Shown here: positions 41,069 to 49,143 of the stretch, one piece after another | Layout of the letters: each line of letters begins with the position of its first letter | Position numbering within the stretch: position 1 is the first letter of the stretch | NCBI RefSeq assembly: GCF_900187105.1 | Contig: NZ_LT906482.1 | Location: 1,116,001-1,180,000 of the forward strand | DNA from: Eikenella corrodens | Lineage (GTDB): Bacteria; Pseudomonadota; Gammaproteobacteria; Burkholderiales; Neisseriaceae | Direction: 5' to 3' | DNA: 64,000 bases | Position numbers and translations under genes: made by a program | The notes under the pieces: generated by a model | Seen by the model: only the letters and a program-made list of their open reading frames with translations | Databases searched by the model: none | What the model was told of the DNA's origin: nothing

Positions 41069-41685
41069 GCGTTGTCCTTTTCCGCCAAAATCCTTGCTAC
41101 GGTGTCCACAATCACCTGCGTTTGCGGATCGATTTCCACATTCACCCGCTCTCCCGCCCGGCGGCTGCCAAACAGCGTGCGGCTCAGGGTTTCGGGGATG
41201 AGGTGGACATTAAATTCGCTGTCGCTTACCGTGCCGATGGTGAGGCTGCAGCCGTCCAGCCCGATGAATCCCTTAGAGAAAACATAGCCTTTCAGGTTTT
41301 CAGGTAGCCTGAACCACACGGTGCGGTTCAAGCCGTGGGTTTCGATGCGGCTGATTTCGGCGGTGGCCGTGATGTGGCCGCTCATGCTGTGGCCGCCGAT
41401 TTCGTCGCCGAAGCGGGCGGCGCGCTCGATGTTTACTTTGTCGCCCGGCTGCAACGTGCCCAAATTGGTTTTGGCCAGCGTTTCGCCCATCAGGTCGAAA
41501 TCTGCCACGCCGTTTTCGTGTACGCGGGTGATGGTGAGGCAGCAGCCGTTGTGCGCCACCGATGCGCCCACGCGCAAATCGGCATCCGCGCCCTTGGGCA
41601 GGCGCACGGTGTGGCTGCGGAAATCGGGCGCACGCTGATCGACGGCCAGTACTTCGCCCAAGCCTTGTACGATTCCTGTAAACAT
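41065..41685 (-). CDS. ribE: Riboflavin synthase alpha subunit
   Basis: A 206-residue enzyme that forms riboflavin from two lumazine molecules. Two homologous barrels: the first starts MFTGIVQGLGEV with SVAHNGCCLTITR, the second begins near residue 98 (GGHSMSGHITATAEI) with GSLTIG-like FIGLDGCSLTIG. Residues are standard. Start at ATG 41685. No FMN riboswitch is seen in the 134 bases before it. It heads an operon with the acyltransferase and TsaA genes. Confidence 0.95.
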   Translation of the reverse strand: MFTGIVQGLGEVLAVDQRAPDFRSHTVRLPKGADADLRVGASVAHNGCCLTITRVHENGVADFDLMGETLAKTNLGTLQPGDKVNIERAARFGDEIGGHSMSGHITATAEISRIETHGLNRTVWFRLPENLKGYVFSKGFIGLDGCSLTIGTVSDSEFNVHLIPETLSRTLFGSRRAGERVNVEIDPQTQVIVDTVARILAEKDNA

Positions 41686-41715
41686 AGTTTTTCCTTGATT
41701 ACTTTATGGTTGGAG

Positions 41716-41756
41716 AGGCTACCTGAAAGCGCTCCTAGCCTGTTTTCAGGTAGCCT
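41716..41756 (-). terminator. Uptake-sequence hairpin upstream of ribE
   Basis: AGGCTACCTGAAA and TTTCAGGTAGCCT around a 15-base loop; a further copy lies at 41769. It separates the LRR gene from ribE. Confidence 0.5.
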
Positions 41757-41819
41757 TTAGCTGTGCTGAGGCTACCTGAAAGGGAGTTTTCAAATTCAAT
41801 ATGCGGGCAACGAATGCCC

Positions 41820-42905
41820 CTAGTCTTCAAACACAAACGGCTCGAACTCCGGATACATATACACCACAATCTGTTCGCAGCCGTGCTGTTGGGCAAGTGC
41901 CCGCATTGCGTTTTGCGTGGCCACCTTTTCGTGGCCGATGCCCAGTTGTGCAATGTGTCGGTTTTCGATAAGCGGGAGGTAGATATTCAAATCCAGCTGC
42001 ATGGCATTTTGGATGGCAAACTCGCGGATGGAGCGGCTGTGTGCTACCTCGCTGAAATTGAACAGGTTTTTGCAGGAAGTAATCTTCACCCGACGCAGCT
42101 TCTGCAAACCGGCTACTTGGGGAAAGCGTGTGATGCCATTTAAGGTTTCCACAAACAGAAACTGCAAATTCTGCATTTGCGATACAAAATCCAAGTTTTT
42201 CAGCTTAGGCAGCCGCCACAGCTGCAAATATTTCAACATGGGCAGCTGCGCGGCAGCATCTATGTTTTCAAAGCCGCATAGTTGCAGGGTGAGGTATTGC
42301 AGATTGTTCAGGCCGGCCACAAAATCGAGGCTTTTAGGCTTGGAAATACTGCGCAGTACGAGCGCTTCCAGCTCTTGCAGCTCGGGTAGGGCTTTGTCTA
42401 AATTTTTCTCCAACTTTTGGAGATATAGCGTTTTTAGGTGCTGAAAACGGGTGAGCACGCTCAAATCTGATTTGGCAGATTTGGTTTCGGAATCCAAATA
42501 CAGGTTTTGCAGATTCGGATTTACGCCATTGAGGAAATCCAAACTGCCGAAGCCCTTGTTGGCTTTCAAAGCCAAGGTGTGCAGATTTTCAAACTTAGCC
42601 AGTTTTTCCAAATTGTTGATGTTGCCCACGCTGACTTCAAGCGACAGGTTTTGTAGCCCGGGAAAGTCAGCAATCCAATCTACATCGAAATCTCGATACA
42701 GATAAAAACGCAGATGGGTAGACGGATGCTGCTGCAGCACTTCTTCCCATAAAACAGGCAGAATGACCTTTAAATCAGCCCCTTCGATAATCTGGATACG
42801 GTCTAATTCGTGGATTTTGCTTTTGTATTTCGGCAGGTCTTTGCGGAACTCAGGTAGAGAATCAATGTTCCAAAAACCTAATCCGCAGCTGAATGATCCG
42901 GCCAT
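41820..42905 (-). CDS. Leucine-rich-repeat protein, cytoplasmic, function unknown
   Basis: A 361-residue protein without signal peptide or helices. From about residue 80 to 300 it has irregular leucine-rich repeats of some 22-24 residues (LQNLSLEVSVGNINNLEKLAKFENLHTLAL and so on), like the internalin type. The short N-terminal part starts MAGSFSCGLGFWNID, and the C terminus is acidic and aromatic (VVYMYPEFEPFVFED). LRR proteins bind other proteins; this one may be a toxin-immunity or binding partner, but that is a guess. Good AAGGGAAA site. AT-richer than its neighbours. No related gene beside it. Confidence 0.7.
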   Translation of the reverse strand: MAGSFSCGLGFWNIDSLPEFRKDLPKYKSKIHELDRIQIIEGADLKVILPVLWEEVLQQHPSTHLRFYLYRDFDVDWIADFPGLQNLSLEVSVGNINNLEKLAKFENLHTLALKANKGFGSLDFLNGVNPNLQNLYLDSETKSAKSDLSVLTRFQHLKTLYLQKLEKNLDKALPELQELEALVLRSISKPKSLDFVAGLNNLQYLTLQLCGFENIDAAAQLPMLKYLQLWRLPKLKNLDFVSQMQNLQFLFVETLNGITRFPQVAGLQKLRRVKITSCKNLFNFSEVAHSRSIREFAIQNAMQLDLNIYLPLIENRHIAQLGIGHEKVATQNAMRALAQQHGCEQIVVYMYPEFEPFVFED

Positions 42906-42950
42906 ATTGGTTTCCCTTTTTCAAAACATACGCTGCTGAACCGAAACCTG

Positions 42951-42994
42951 AGGCTACCTGAAAAATACTGTAGCCTATTTTCAGGTAGCCTTTT
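42951..42994 (-). terminator. Uptake-sequence hairpin after lptG
   Basis: AGGCTACCTGAAAA and TTTTCAGGTAGCCTTTT, a 14-bp stem right after the lptG stop codon. Confidence 0.6.
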
Positions 42995-42995
42995 C

Positions 42996-44066
42996 TCAAC
43001 GCACTTCCTGCCGCCTAATTAGCCAAGCGGCAGCGATGGCAAATACCGTGCCGGGCAGGATGGCGGCGCCGAAGGGCGGCATGCTGGAGAGTTGGGCGAC
43101 ATAGCCGGAGAGCAGGCCGGCGAAGTGGAAGGCGAGGCCGAGGCAGATGCCGAGAAACAGGCGCACGCCGATGTTGCCGTGGCGCGAGCTTTGCGGCGTG
43201 AAGGCGAGCGCCACCAAGGCCATCACCGTGCAAATCAGCGGGTAGAGCAGCTTGCGCCACCAAACGGTGGCATAGGCGGCGGTTTGCTGGCCGTTGCTTT
43301 GTAGGTGGTCGATATACATTTTCAGGCTGCGGGCCGACATTTGGTCGGTGTCCACCAAAAGCACGCCGAGTAGCTCCACGCCCACGTCGCTGGGCCATTC
43401 TACGCTGGCAAGCTGCTCGGTTTGGGTGCGTTCGGCAGCAATATGGGTGCGCGCCACCTGTTTGAGCGTCCAAGTGCCGTTGCCGTTTACACGGCCTTCG
43501 GAGGCTTGCCAAGCGGATTCCAGTGCGGCATGTTGGTTATAGCGGTAGATGCGGATGCCGAGCAGGCGGCCGTCGGGCAGCATTTCGCGCACGTTGATGT
43601 TGTCGCTGCCCTGCCGAAACCACAGGCCGCTGCCGCCCAGACTCACAGTTTGTTGTACGGCATGCAGGCGCAGCCGCTCGGCACGTTGTTCCATATAGGG
43701 GGCAACCCATTCGCCCAAAGCCACGCCGAGCAGCCCAGCCAGCAAGCCTACTGAAGCCACGGTGGCAATGATGCGCTTGAGAGAAGCGCCGCTGGTGCGG
43801 ATAACCGTCCATTCGCTGGCGGAGGCGAGCTGGCTCAAGGCGGCCAGGCAGCCGATGAGCACGGCCAGCGGCAGTAGGGTATACATATGCCCGAACAGGC
43901 GCATACCCACATACAGAATCAGGGTGAGCACGGTGTAGTTGCCGTCGCCCACATCGTCTACGGCGTTAATCACTTCAAAAAACGAGAACAGCACCACTAA
44001 GGCCAAGAGCGCATACAACGTGGCCGTGCCCAAGCGGCGGATCAGATAGCGGGTGAGCAGTTTCAT
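42996..44066 (-). CDS. lptG: LPS export permease LptG
   Basis: A 356-residue inner-membrane subunit of the LptB2FG transporter that extracts lipopolysaccharide for LptA. Start MKLLTRYLIRR at ATG 44066, which overlaps the lptF stop by 4 bases (ATGA); 42 upstream codons belong to lptF in another frame. The pattern is three N-terminal helices, a periplasmic jelly-roll domain (about residues 120-260) and three C-terminal helices. LptG of other species ends in short positive tails, as here. Confidence 0.93.
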   Translation of the reverse strand: MKLLTRYLIRRLGTATLYALLALVVLFSFFEVINAVDDVGDGNYTVLTLILYVGMRLFGHMYTLLPLAVLIGCLAALSQLASASEWTVIRTSGASLKRIIATVASVGLLAGLLGVALGEWVAPYMEQRAERLRLHAVQQTVSLGGSGLWFRQGSDNINVREMLPDGRLLGIRIYRYNQHAALESAWQASEGRVNGNGTWTLKQVARTHIAAERTQTEQLASVEWPSDVGVELLGVLLVDTDQMSARSLKMYIDHLQSNGQQTAAYATVWWRKLLYPLICTVMALVALAFTPQSSRHGNIGVRLFLGICLGLAFHFAGLLSGYVAQLSSMPPFGAAILPGTVFAIAAAWLIRRQEVR

Positions 44067-45175
44067 GCCGGTTTGCCTCCCAAGGCCAGGCGCAAAGCCT
44101 GCCAAAATGGTCGCGAGGGCTGGCTGCGCACGCGCAACAGCAATACGGCCAACATCAGCATCAAAAGATGCGGCACAATCAAACCCGGCCACAGCGGAAT
44201 CTTACCGCTGCTGATGCCGTCGCGCACCAGCGTGAGGCCGTTTTGATAGAGCAGAAACATGCCGATGGCGCTTAAGAGGCTGTAGCTGCGGCCGCTGCGG
44301 TTGTCCATATAGGAAAGCGGCAGTGCCAATAGCGCCAAAATCAGCACGCTCACCGGCATGGTGATGCGCCACATCAATTCGCCGCGCAAGTCGGGGTTGG
44401 TATTGCCCCACAGCTTGGCCGTTGGCACGGTGCGGCGGTGGATATCGCGCTGCACCAGCTTGGGCGCAGTGCCCACCACCAAATGCAGGCGCTCAAACGA
44501 TACTTCATCGTAATCCGCCATACCCGGCGTGCCGCTGTAGCGGCGGCCGTTAAACAGTTCCAGCGTGCGCTTGTTGTCGGCTTCGGCAAAGCGGCCGCGT
44601 TCGGCGGTAATCAGCGTGTCGCGCCCCTGCGGGTTTTGTTCGCGGATAAACAGATTGGCCGCCTCGCCGCTGCCGGCATCGAATTTTTCCACAAAATACA
44701 CGCGTGGCGTGCTGCCACCAAACTCCTGAAACACACCCGGGCGCACCATAGAAGTATCCTGCCGCCGCTTCAGCACTTCAGCAAATTCGCGGCTGCGCGC
44801 ATCCGCCCACGGCATCACCAGCATCGACACCAATGCCGTGAGCAGGGCGAAAGGCACGGCAAACGCCATCAATGGCCTAATCCAGCCGTAAAGCGACAGG
44901 CCGGACGAGAGCCACACCGCCATTTCGCTGTCGCGCCAATAGCGGGAAAGCACGGTAAGCGCACTGATATAGGCGGTGAGGATGAGCACGATGGGCATCA
45001 GCGCCACCGTCCAAAATGCCACCAGCGTGGCCACCGCGTCTGCCGCCACCTTGCCGCCGGCCGCGCCGCCCAACAGCTTCACCGCCTGCACCGCCACCAA
45101 TGTGGCCAAGAGCAGCACGAATACGCCCATCGCCGTTTGTGATACTTCTTTAATGAATTTTCTCTGATAAACCAT
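44063..45175 (-). CDS. lptF: LPS export permease LptF
   Basis: A 370-residue partner of LptG with the same fold: helices, a periplasmic domain (SMVRPGVFQEFGGSTPRVYFVEKF near residue 140), helices. ATG 45175 gives MVYQRKFIKEVSQTAMGVF; the longer open frame upstream is not family-like. It is the first gene of the lptFG pair. Confidence 0.93.
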   Translation of the reverse strand: MVYQRKFIKEVSQTAMGVFVLLLATLVAVQAVKLLGGAAGGKVAADAVATLVAFWTVALMPIVLILTAYISALTVLSRYWRDSEMAVWLSSGLSLYGWIRPLMAFAVPFALLTALVSMLVMPWADARSREFAEVLKRRQDTSMVRPGVFQEFGGSTPRVYFVEKFDAGSGEAANLFIREQNPQGRDTLITAERGRFAEADNKRTLELFNGRRYSGTPGMADYDEVSFERLHLVVGTAPKLVQRDIHRRTVPTAKLWGNTNPDLRGELMWRITMPVSVLILALLALPLSYMDNRSGRSYSLLSAIGMFLLYQNGLTLVRDGISSGKIPLWPGLIVPHLLMLMLAVLLLRVRSQPSRPFWQALRLALGGKPA

Positions 45176-45494
45176 ATCGTTCCGTAGTTTTGCCGGTTTC
45201 AGGTAGCCTGAAGCAGCTGTTGGCCGAAGCCTCTCTTGCACACCAAGCAAGATGCCGTTGCAAAAAAGGGATAAATGCTTTAGGGGCTGCTGGCAACCAC
45301 TTTTCCCAGTGGGTTTTTGCCCCCAAGGCGGCAGATTCAAGGCGGAAACCGCAGTAAGGCTGGACACCTTGCAATGATTTCCAGCGCGGAAGATGCCGCT
45401 GGGGCAATAAAGACGCGGAAACCAGAAGTGATCAACACTCCCTAACCATATAAAACAGAAACCGCGCGGATTGTACGGCAGAAGGCCGCTGCTG
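45176..45494. other. Gap upstream of lptF
   Basis: A 319-base gap between ridA and lptF, both on the minus strand. It holds one uptake sequence near 45198. I see no obvious small gene, hairpin or promoter with consensus boxes. Confidence 0.35.
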
Positions 45495-45851
45495 TCATGC
45501 GGTGCGCTGCAGCGCCGTAATCTTGATTTCCACTTTCCAGCCCGCATCCGCCAGCGCGGCCTGCACACAGGCGCGGGCAGGAGCTTTGCCGGGCGCCACC
45601 CAGGCATCCCACACCCGGTTCATGCCCGCGTAGTCGGCCATATCGGGCAGATAGATTACCGCTTCGCAAATATGCGCCTTGTCGGAGCCGCAATCGGCCA
45701 GAATCCGATCGATTTGCGCCAGCACATCGGCGGTTTGCGCTTCGATATCGGCTTCAGGGTTGGCGGGCACTTGGCCGGAGAGGAAAACGAAATCGTTGGC
45801 CACCACGGCTTCGGAATAGCGCGCGGCAGGGAGATGATGGTGGAGAGGCAT
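45495..45851 (-). CDS. RidA family protein
   Basis: A 118-residue protein of the YjgF/YER057c/UK114 family. True RidA proteins are deaminases that remove reactive enamine and imine intermediates. Visible landmarks: SEAVVANDFVFLSGQVPANPEADIEAQT near residue 13, DILA-like repeats and RACVQAALADAGWKVEIKI at the end. The Arg-Ala-Cys motif with Arg (RACVQ) keeps the key Arg, but the subgroup is uncertain. AAAGGT is the ribosome site. Confidence 0.85.
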   Translation of the reverse strand: MPLHHHLPAARYSEAVVANDFVFLSGQVPANPEADIEAQTADVLAQIDRILADCGSDKAHICEAVIYLPDMADYAGMNRVWDAWVAPGKAPARACVQAALADAGWKVEIKITALQRTA

Positions 45852-45888
45852 GGGAAGACCTTTCTTTTGGAACGGAGAAATAGGGGGA

Positions 45889-45940
45889 AAGGCTACCTGA
45901 AAATCTTCATTTCATTGCGGCTCATGCTTTCAGGTAGCCT
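45889..45940 (-). terminator. Inverted uptake-sequence pair upstream of ridA
   Basis: AAAGGCTACCTGAAAA and TTTCAGGTAGCCT enclose a 24-base loop between the membrane protein gene and ridA. Confidence 0.45.
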
Positions 45941-45964
45941 GTAAGCCGGGTATGGATACCCGAT

Positions 45965-46429
45965 TTATTGCAGCTGCGGTTTGGGCAGAAATGCCGACAA
46001 AATCAGCGAGCTGGCCGCGCCGCAGCTCATTATAACCAGCATTTTCATCAACAATGTTTGCGAGTGGCTATACAACGTGCTGACATCCCAGTTTATTACT
46101 ACAAACCATAACAATGACAGCACCGCACCCGTCACCACCGCGCAGGCCACACCTTTTGCCGTGCGGTGCAGGCGCAGCCGCATGGACAGCAAGCCGGTAA
46201 GCAGCGCGGGAATGCCGCCGAACACATATCCCCACAGCACCAATCCCCACATTGCGCCCATCACCTCAGCCAAACCGGCTCGGGAAAGCCAGCCGCTTTG
46301 CAGCCATAAGTAGTAACAAGCCAACAGCCACGCCCCCAACGGCCCGCCCAATAAGGCGTAAATCATCGGCACCCGCCACGGGTAAGGCGGTTTGGCGGGA
46401 ACGGTTGTCTGCAGCTTACTTTGTTCCAT
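45965..46429 (-). CDS. Four-helix membrane protein of unknown function
   Basis: A 154-residue protein I do not recognise. The first 15 residues are polar (MEQSKLQTTVPAKP). Four hydrophobic segments follow: about residues 22-42, 53-77, 87-109 and 128-148. RLRLHRTAKG between helices two and three gives a basic loop. AAGGACGATGAG is the ribosome site. It lies between waaA and ridA on the same strand, without evidence of shared function. Confidence 0.65.
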   Translation of the reverse strand: MEQSKLQTTVPAKPPYPWRVPMIYALLGGPLGAWLLACYYLWLQSGWLSRAGLAEVMGAMWGLVLWGYVFGGIPALLTGLLSMRLRLHRTAKGVACAVVTGAVLSLLWFVVINWDVSTLYSHSQTLLMKMLVIMSCGAASSLILSAFLPKPQLQ

Positions 46430-46454
46430 CTCATCGTCCTTTTGGCATCATGCT

Positions 46455-46568
46455 ATGGGGCTACCTGAAACGTTAGCTTCACAGAAACTCAGCTTCTTTC
46501 GGAAACCTTGTTTTAACTTCGTTGAAGCTGGCGTTTTAGCTTCTCAGAAACTTCGCTTCGCTCCGTTT
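46455..46568. repeat. Imperfect AGCTTC repeats framed by uptake sequences
   Basis: Two loosely repeated copies of AGCTTC-CAGAAACT-(C)AGCTTC (around 46470 and 46530), with an uptake sequence at either end. The stretch probably arose by local duplication. No function proposed. Confidence 0.4.
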
Positions 46569-47837
46569 TCAGGTAGCCTCGTCCAAAGCCGCGCACACGG
46601 CTTCGGCAATCCGCTCGCTGGCGCCTTGGTGCGCTTGGATAAAGCCGGCGGCTTGGGCGGAGAAGCGTTCGCGTTCGGCGGGGTTCGCCAGCCAGTGTTG
46701 TACGGCGGCATACCATTCGGCGGGGGTGGCTACCTGAAGCGCGGCGCCGGCGGCCAATGCGCCCGCGCAGGCGGCGGCGAAGTTGTAGGTGGAATAGCCG
46801 AACAGGGCAGGCTTGCCGCAGGCGATGGGTTCGATGATGTTTTGACAGCCGGTGTCCACCAAGCTGCCGCCCACAAAGGCCAGATCGGCGGCCAGATAGT
46901 AGGAGAACAGCTCGCCCATGCTGTCGCCCAGCCACACTTGCGTGTCGGGGCGCACGGCGGCTTCGTCGCTGCGCCGCTGCACGCGCAGGCCGAGCGCCGC
47001 CGCGCCTTCGGCCACGGCATCGAAGCGCTCGGGATGGCGCGGCACGATTACCAAAAGCGCATCGCCTTGATACTGCTGCCACTCTTGCAGCAGCAGCAGC
47101 GCTTCGTCTTGGTTTTGATGGAAACGCGTGCTGGCGCACACCACAACGGGGCGGCCGCCGATGCGTTGCTTAAACGCCGCGGCCAGCTCGCGCATGGCTG
47201 CGGGCGGAGCAATGTCGTATTTCGTGTTGCCGCACACCAGCACGTTTTCCGCGCCGATGCTGCGCAGGCGCTCGGCATCGGCTTCGGTTTGGGCGAGCAC
47301 GCTGCGGAAGGATTGCAGGGCGGGGGCGAACAGGGACGGCCAGCGACGGTAGCCCTGTGCGGATTGCTCGGAGAGGCGGGCGTTGGCCAGGAACACGGGC
47401 AGATTGGCCGCGCGGCAGGCGGCCAGCAGGTTCGGCCAGATTTCGGTTTCCATGATGATGCCGAAACGCGGCTTATGCTGGGCGAGGAAGGCGGCTGTCC
47501 AAGCCGGGTGGTCGTAGGGCAGGTAGCGGCATTGGGCATCGGGAAACAGGCTCTCGGCGGTGGCGCGGCCGGTGGGCGTCATTTGCGTGAGCAGCAGCGG
47601 GGCATCGGGAAAACGGCGGCGCAAAGCCTGCACCAGCGGCACGGCGGCGCGGGTTTCGCCCACAGACACGGCGTGCACCCAAATGGCGTGCTGCACAGGA
47701 TTATCCAGCGGCTCGCCGAAACGCTCGCCTTGATGCAGCAGATAGGCGGGGGAACGACGGCTGCGTTTGGCGAGCAGGTGACGGGCCAGCGGACGACCGA
47801 GCAGGCGGGTAAGCAGGCGGTAGAGGGCGGGGAGCAT
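46569..47837 (-). CDS. waaA: 3-deoxy-D-manno-octulosonic acid transferase
   Basis: A 422-residue family GT30 glycosyltransferase that adds Kdo to lipid A at the inner membrane. SVGETRAAVPLV near residue 57 carries the catalytic Glu; METEIWPNLL is near 130, GNTKYD near 203, and the CMP-Kdo site reads FVGGSLVDTGCQNIIEP near 320. A short N-terminal hydrophobic stretch anchors it. The C terminus is followed directly by an uptake sequence. An uptake sequence lies inside near 46729. It is not adjacent to other LPS genes here. Confidence 0.92.
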   Translation of the reverse strand: MLPALYRLLTRLLGRPLARHLLAKRSRRSPAYLLHQGERFGEPLDNPVQHAIWVHAVSVGETRAAVPLVQALRRRFPDAPLLLTQMTPTGRATAESLFPDAQCRYLPYDHPAWTAAFLAQHKPRFGIIMETEIWPNLLAACRAANLPVFLANARLSEQSAQGYRRWPSLFAPALQSFRSVLAQTEADAERLRSIGAENVLVCGNTKYDIAPPAAMRELAAAFKQRIGGRPVVVCASTRFHQNQDEALLLLQEWQQYQGDALLVIVPRHPERFDAVAEGAAALGLRVQRRSDEAAVRPDTQVWLGDSMGELFSYYLAADLAFVGGSLVDTGCQNIIEPIACGKPALFGYSTYNFAAACAGALAAGAALQVATPAEWYAAVQHWLANPAERERFSAQAAGFIQAHQGASERIAEAVCAALDEAT

Positions 47838-48117
47838 GATTGGATAAAGCGTTTCAGGTAGCCTTTGGGTGGGGAGAGGCTACCTGAAAAATCAGATTGG
47901 GTGAAGTGGGGGCGCGGATGTCGGGCATGAATGCCCGGGCTGCGGGAAACGGTTTCAGGTAGCCTGAATGCGGATTGGGGCTACCTGAAAGCCCTATCTT
48001 GGATTAGGCGGCAAACCGCAACCCAATGTTTGCCTAAGATAGCTTGGACTGCTACAACCTACGGCTAACCAGGTTGCGCGGGCTTGCCGATGTTTTCAGG
48101 TAGCCTGATGAGGCAGG
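47838..48117. other. Gap rich in uptake sequences between waaA and the Sel1 gene
   Basis: This 280-base gap holds five uptake sequences: an inverted pair at 47852-47889, another at about 47952-47991, and a single copy near 48094. No small gene is apparent. Confidence 0.5.
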
Positions 48118-48990
48118 CTAGTGCCCTTCCTGTTGCAGCAGGCGCAATGCAGATTGGGCGGAACTGTCCCCTTGTGCGGCAGCTTTTTCAAACCAGTAGC
48201 GGGCACGGGCATAATCCTGAGTTACGCCCTGCCCACGGTTGTAAAGGACACCAAGACCATGTTGCGCAGCCGCCAGTCCTTGTGCAGCGGCTTTCTCAAA
48301 CCAATGGCGGGCGCGGGTATAATCTTTCGGCACACCATGACCTTGGTCATATAACAGACCGAGGTTATATTGTGCGGCAGCATAGCCTTGTGCAGCGGCT
48401 TTTTCATACCAGCGGCGGGCACGGACGTAATCCTGAGTTACTCCCAGTCCTCGGTCGTAAAAGGCGCCGAGATTGTATTGTGCAACAGCATCACCTTGGG
48501 TGGCCGCTTTTTCATACCAGTGGCGGGCACGAACATAGTCTTGCGGCACGCCATGCCCGTTGTAATATAGGGACCCAAGGTTGTATTGCGCAGCGGCATA
48601 ACCTTGAGCAGCAGCTTTTTCAAACCAATGGCGGGCATGGGCATAATCCTGAGTTACACCCAGCCCACGGTTATAAAGGACGCCGAGATTGTATTGCGCA
48701 GCAGCATCATTTTGGGCAGCCGCTTGTTCAAACCAATAACGGGCACGAGCATAGTCTTGCGGCACGCCTTCCCCCTTCGCATACAAGAGGCCGAGGTTTT
48801 GCTGAGCGGTAGCATCGCCTTGTTGTGCCAACGGCAAAAATAATTCATGGGCGCGGCGGTAGTCTTGTTGCTGATAGGCGGAAAAGGCCTGATCGAGTTG
48901 CTGCCGCTGCTCGGCCGTTGGTGCGGCGGCTGTGGTTAATGATGCGACCAACAGGCTGGCGGCAAGAAGGATTTTGATACGGCGGTTCAT
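48118..48990 (-). CDS. Periplasmic Sel1-like repeat protein
   Basis: A 290-residue secreted protein with a signal peptide (MNRRIKILLAASLLVASLTTAAA). A short helical start is followed by six full 36-residue Sel1-like repeats from about residue 62 and a partial seventh, each as AxxQYNLGxLYxxGxGVxQDYxxARxWxEKAAAQG. The repeats form a curved alpha solenoid used for protein contacts. Repeats alternate GVPQDY and GVTQDY, so the unit that duplicated is a pair (72 residues). The role and partner are unknown. Confidence 0.85.
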   Translation of the reverse strand: MNRRIKILLAASLLVASLTTAAAPTAEQRQQLDQAFSAYQQQDYRRAHELFLPLAQQGDATAQQNLGLLYAKGEGVPQDYARARYWFEQAAAQNDAAAQYNLGVLYNRGLGVTQDYAHARHWFEKAAAQGYAAAQYNLGSLYYNGHGVPQDYVRARHWYEKAATQGDAVAQYNLGAFYDRGLGVTQDYVRARRWYEKAAAQGYAAAQYNLGLLYDQGHGVPKDYTRARHWFEKAAAQGLAAAQHGLGVLYNRGQGVTQDYARARYWFEKAAAQGDSSAQSALRLLQQEGH

Positions 48991-49057
48991 ATTTTTTCCG
49001 ATAAATAATTGGCAAATCTGCGATTTATCTCATTCTCTTACGAGAGAAGGGTTGGGT

Positions 49058-49097
49058 TTTCAGGTAGCCTGCCGCGCATTGGCGGAGGCTACATGAA
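49058..49097 (-). terminator. Inverted uptake-sequence pair after tamB
   Basis: TTTTCAGGTAGCCT and an altered arm (GGCTACATGAAA) lie between tamB and the Sel1 gene. Confidence 0.4.
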
Positions 49098-49143
49098 ACT
49101 TTATCCAAGCCAAAACCTTGCGGCGGCTTGGCCGCATGGCCGG

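Noticed and set aside
41686-41819. FMN riboswitch before ribE
   Set aside because: The gap is 134 bases, mostly uptake sequences, and I see none of the conserved riboswitch core.
48118-48990. Regular repeats that might be a CRISPR array
   Set aside because: The 108-base period is coding (Sel1 repeats) with no constant spacer. The 18-base repeat at 5093 and the uptake sequences are also not arrays.
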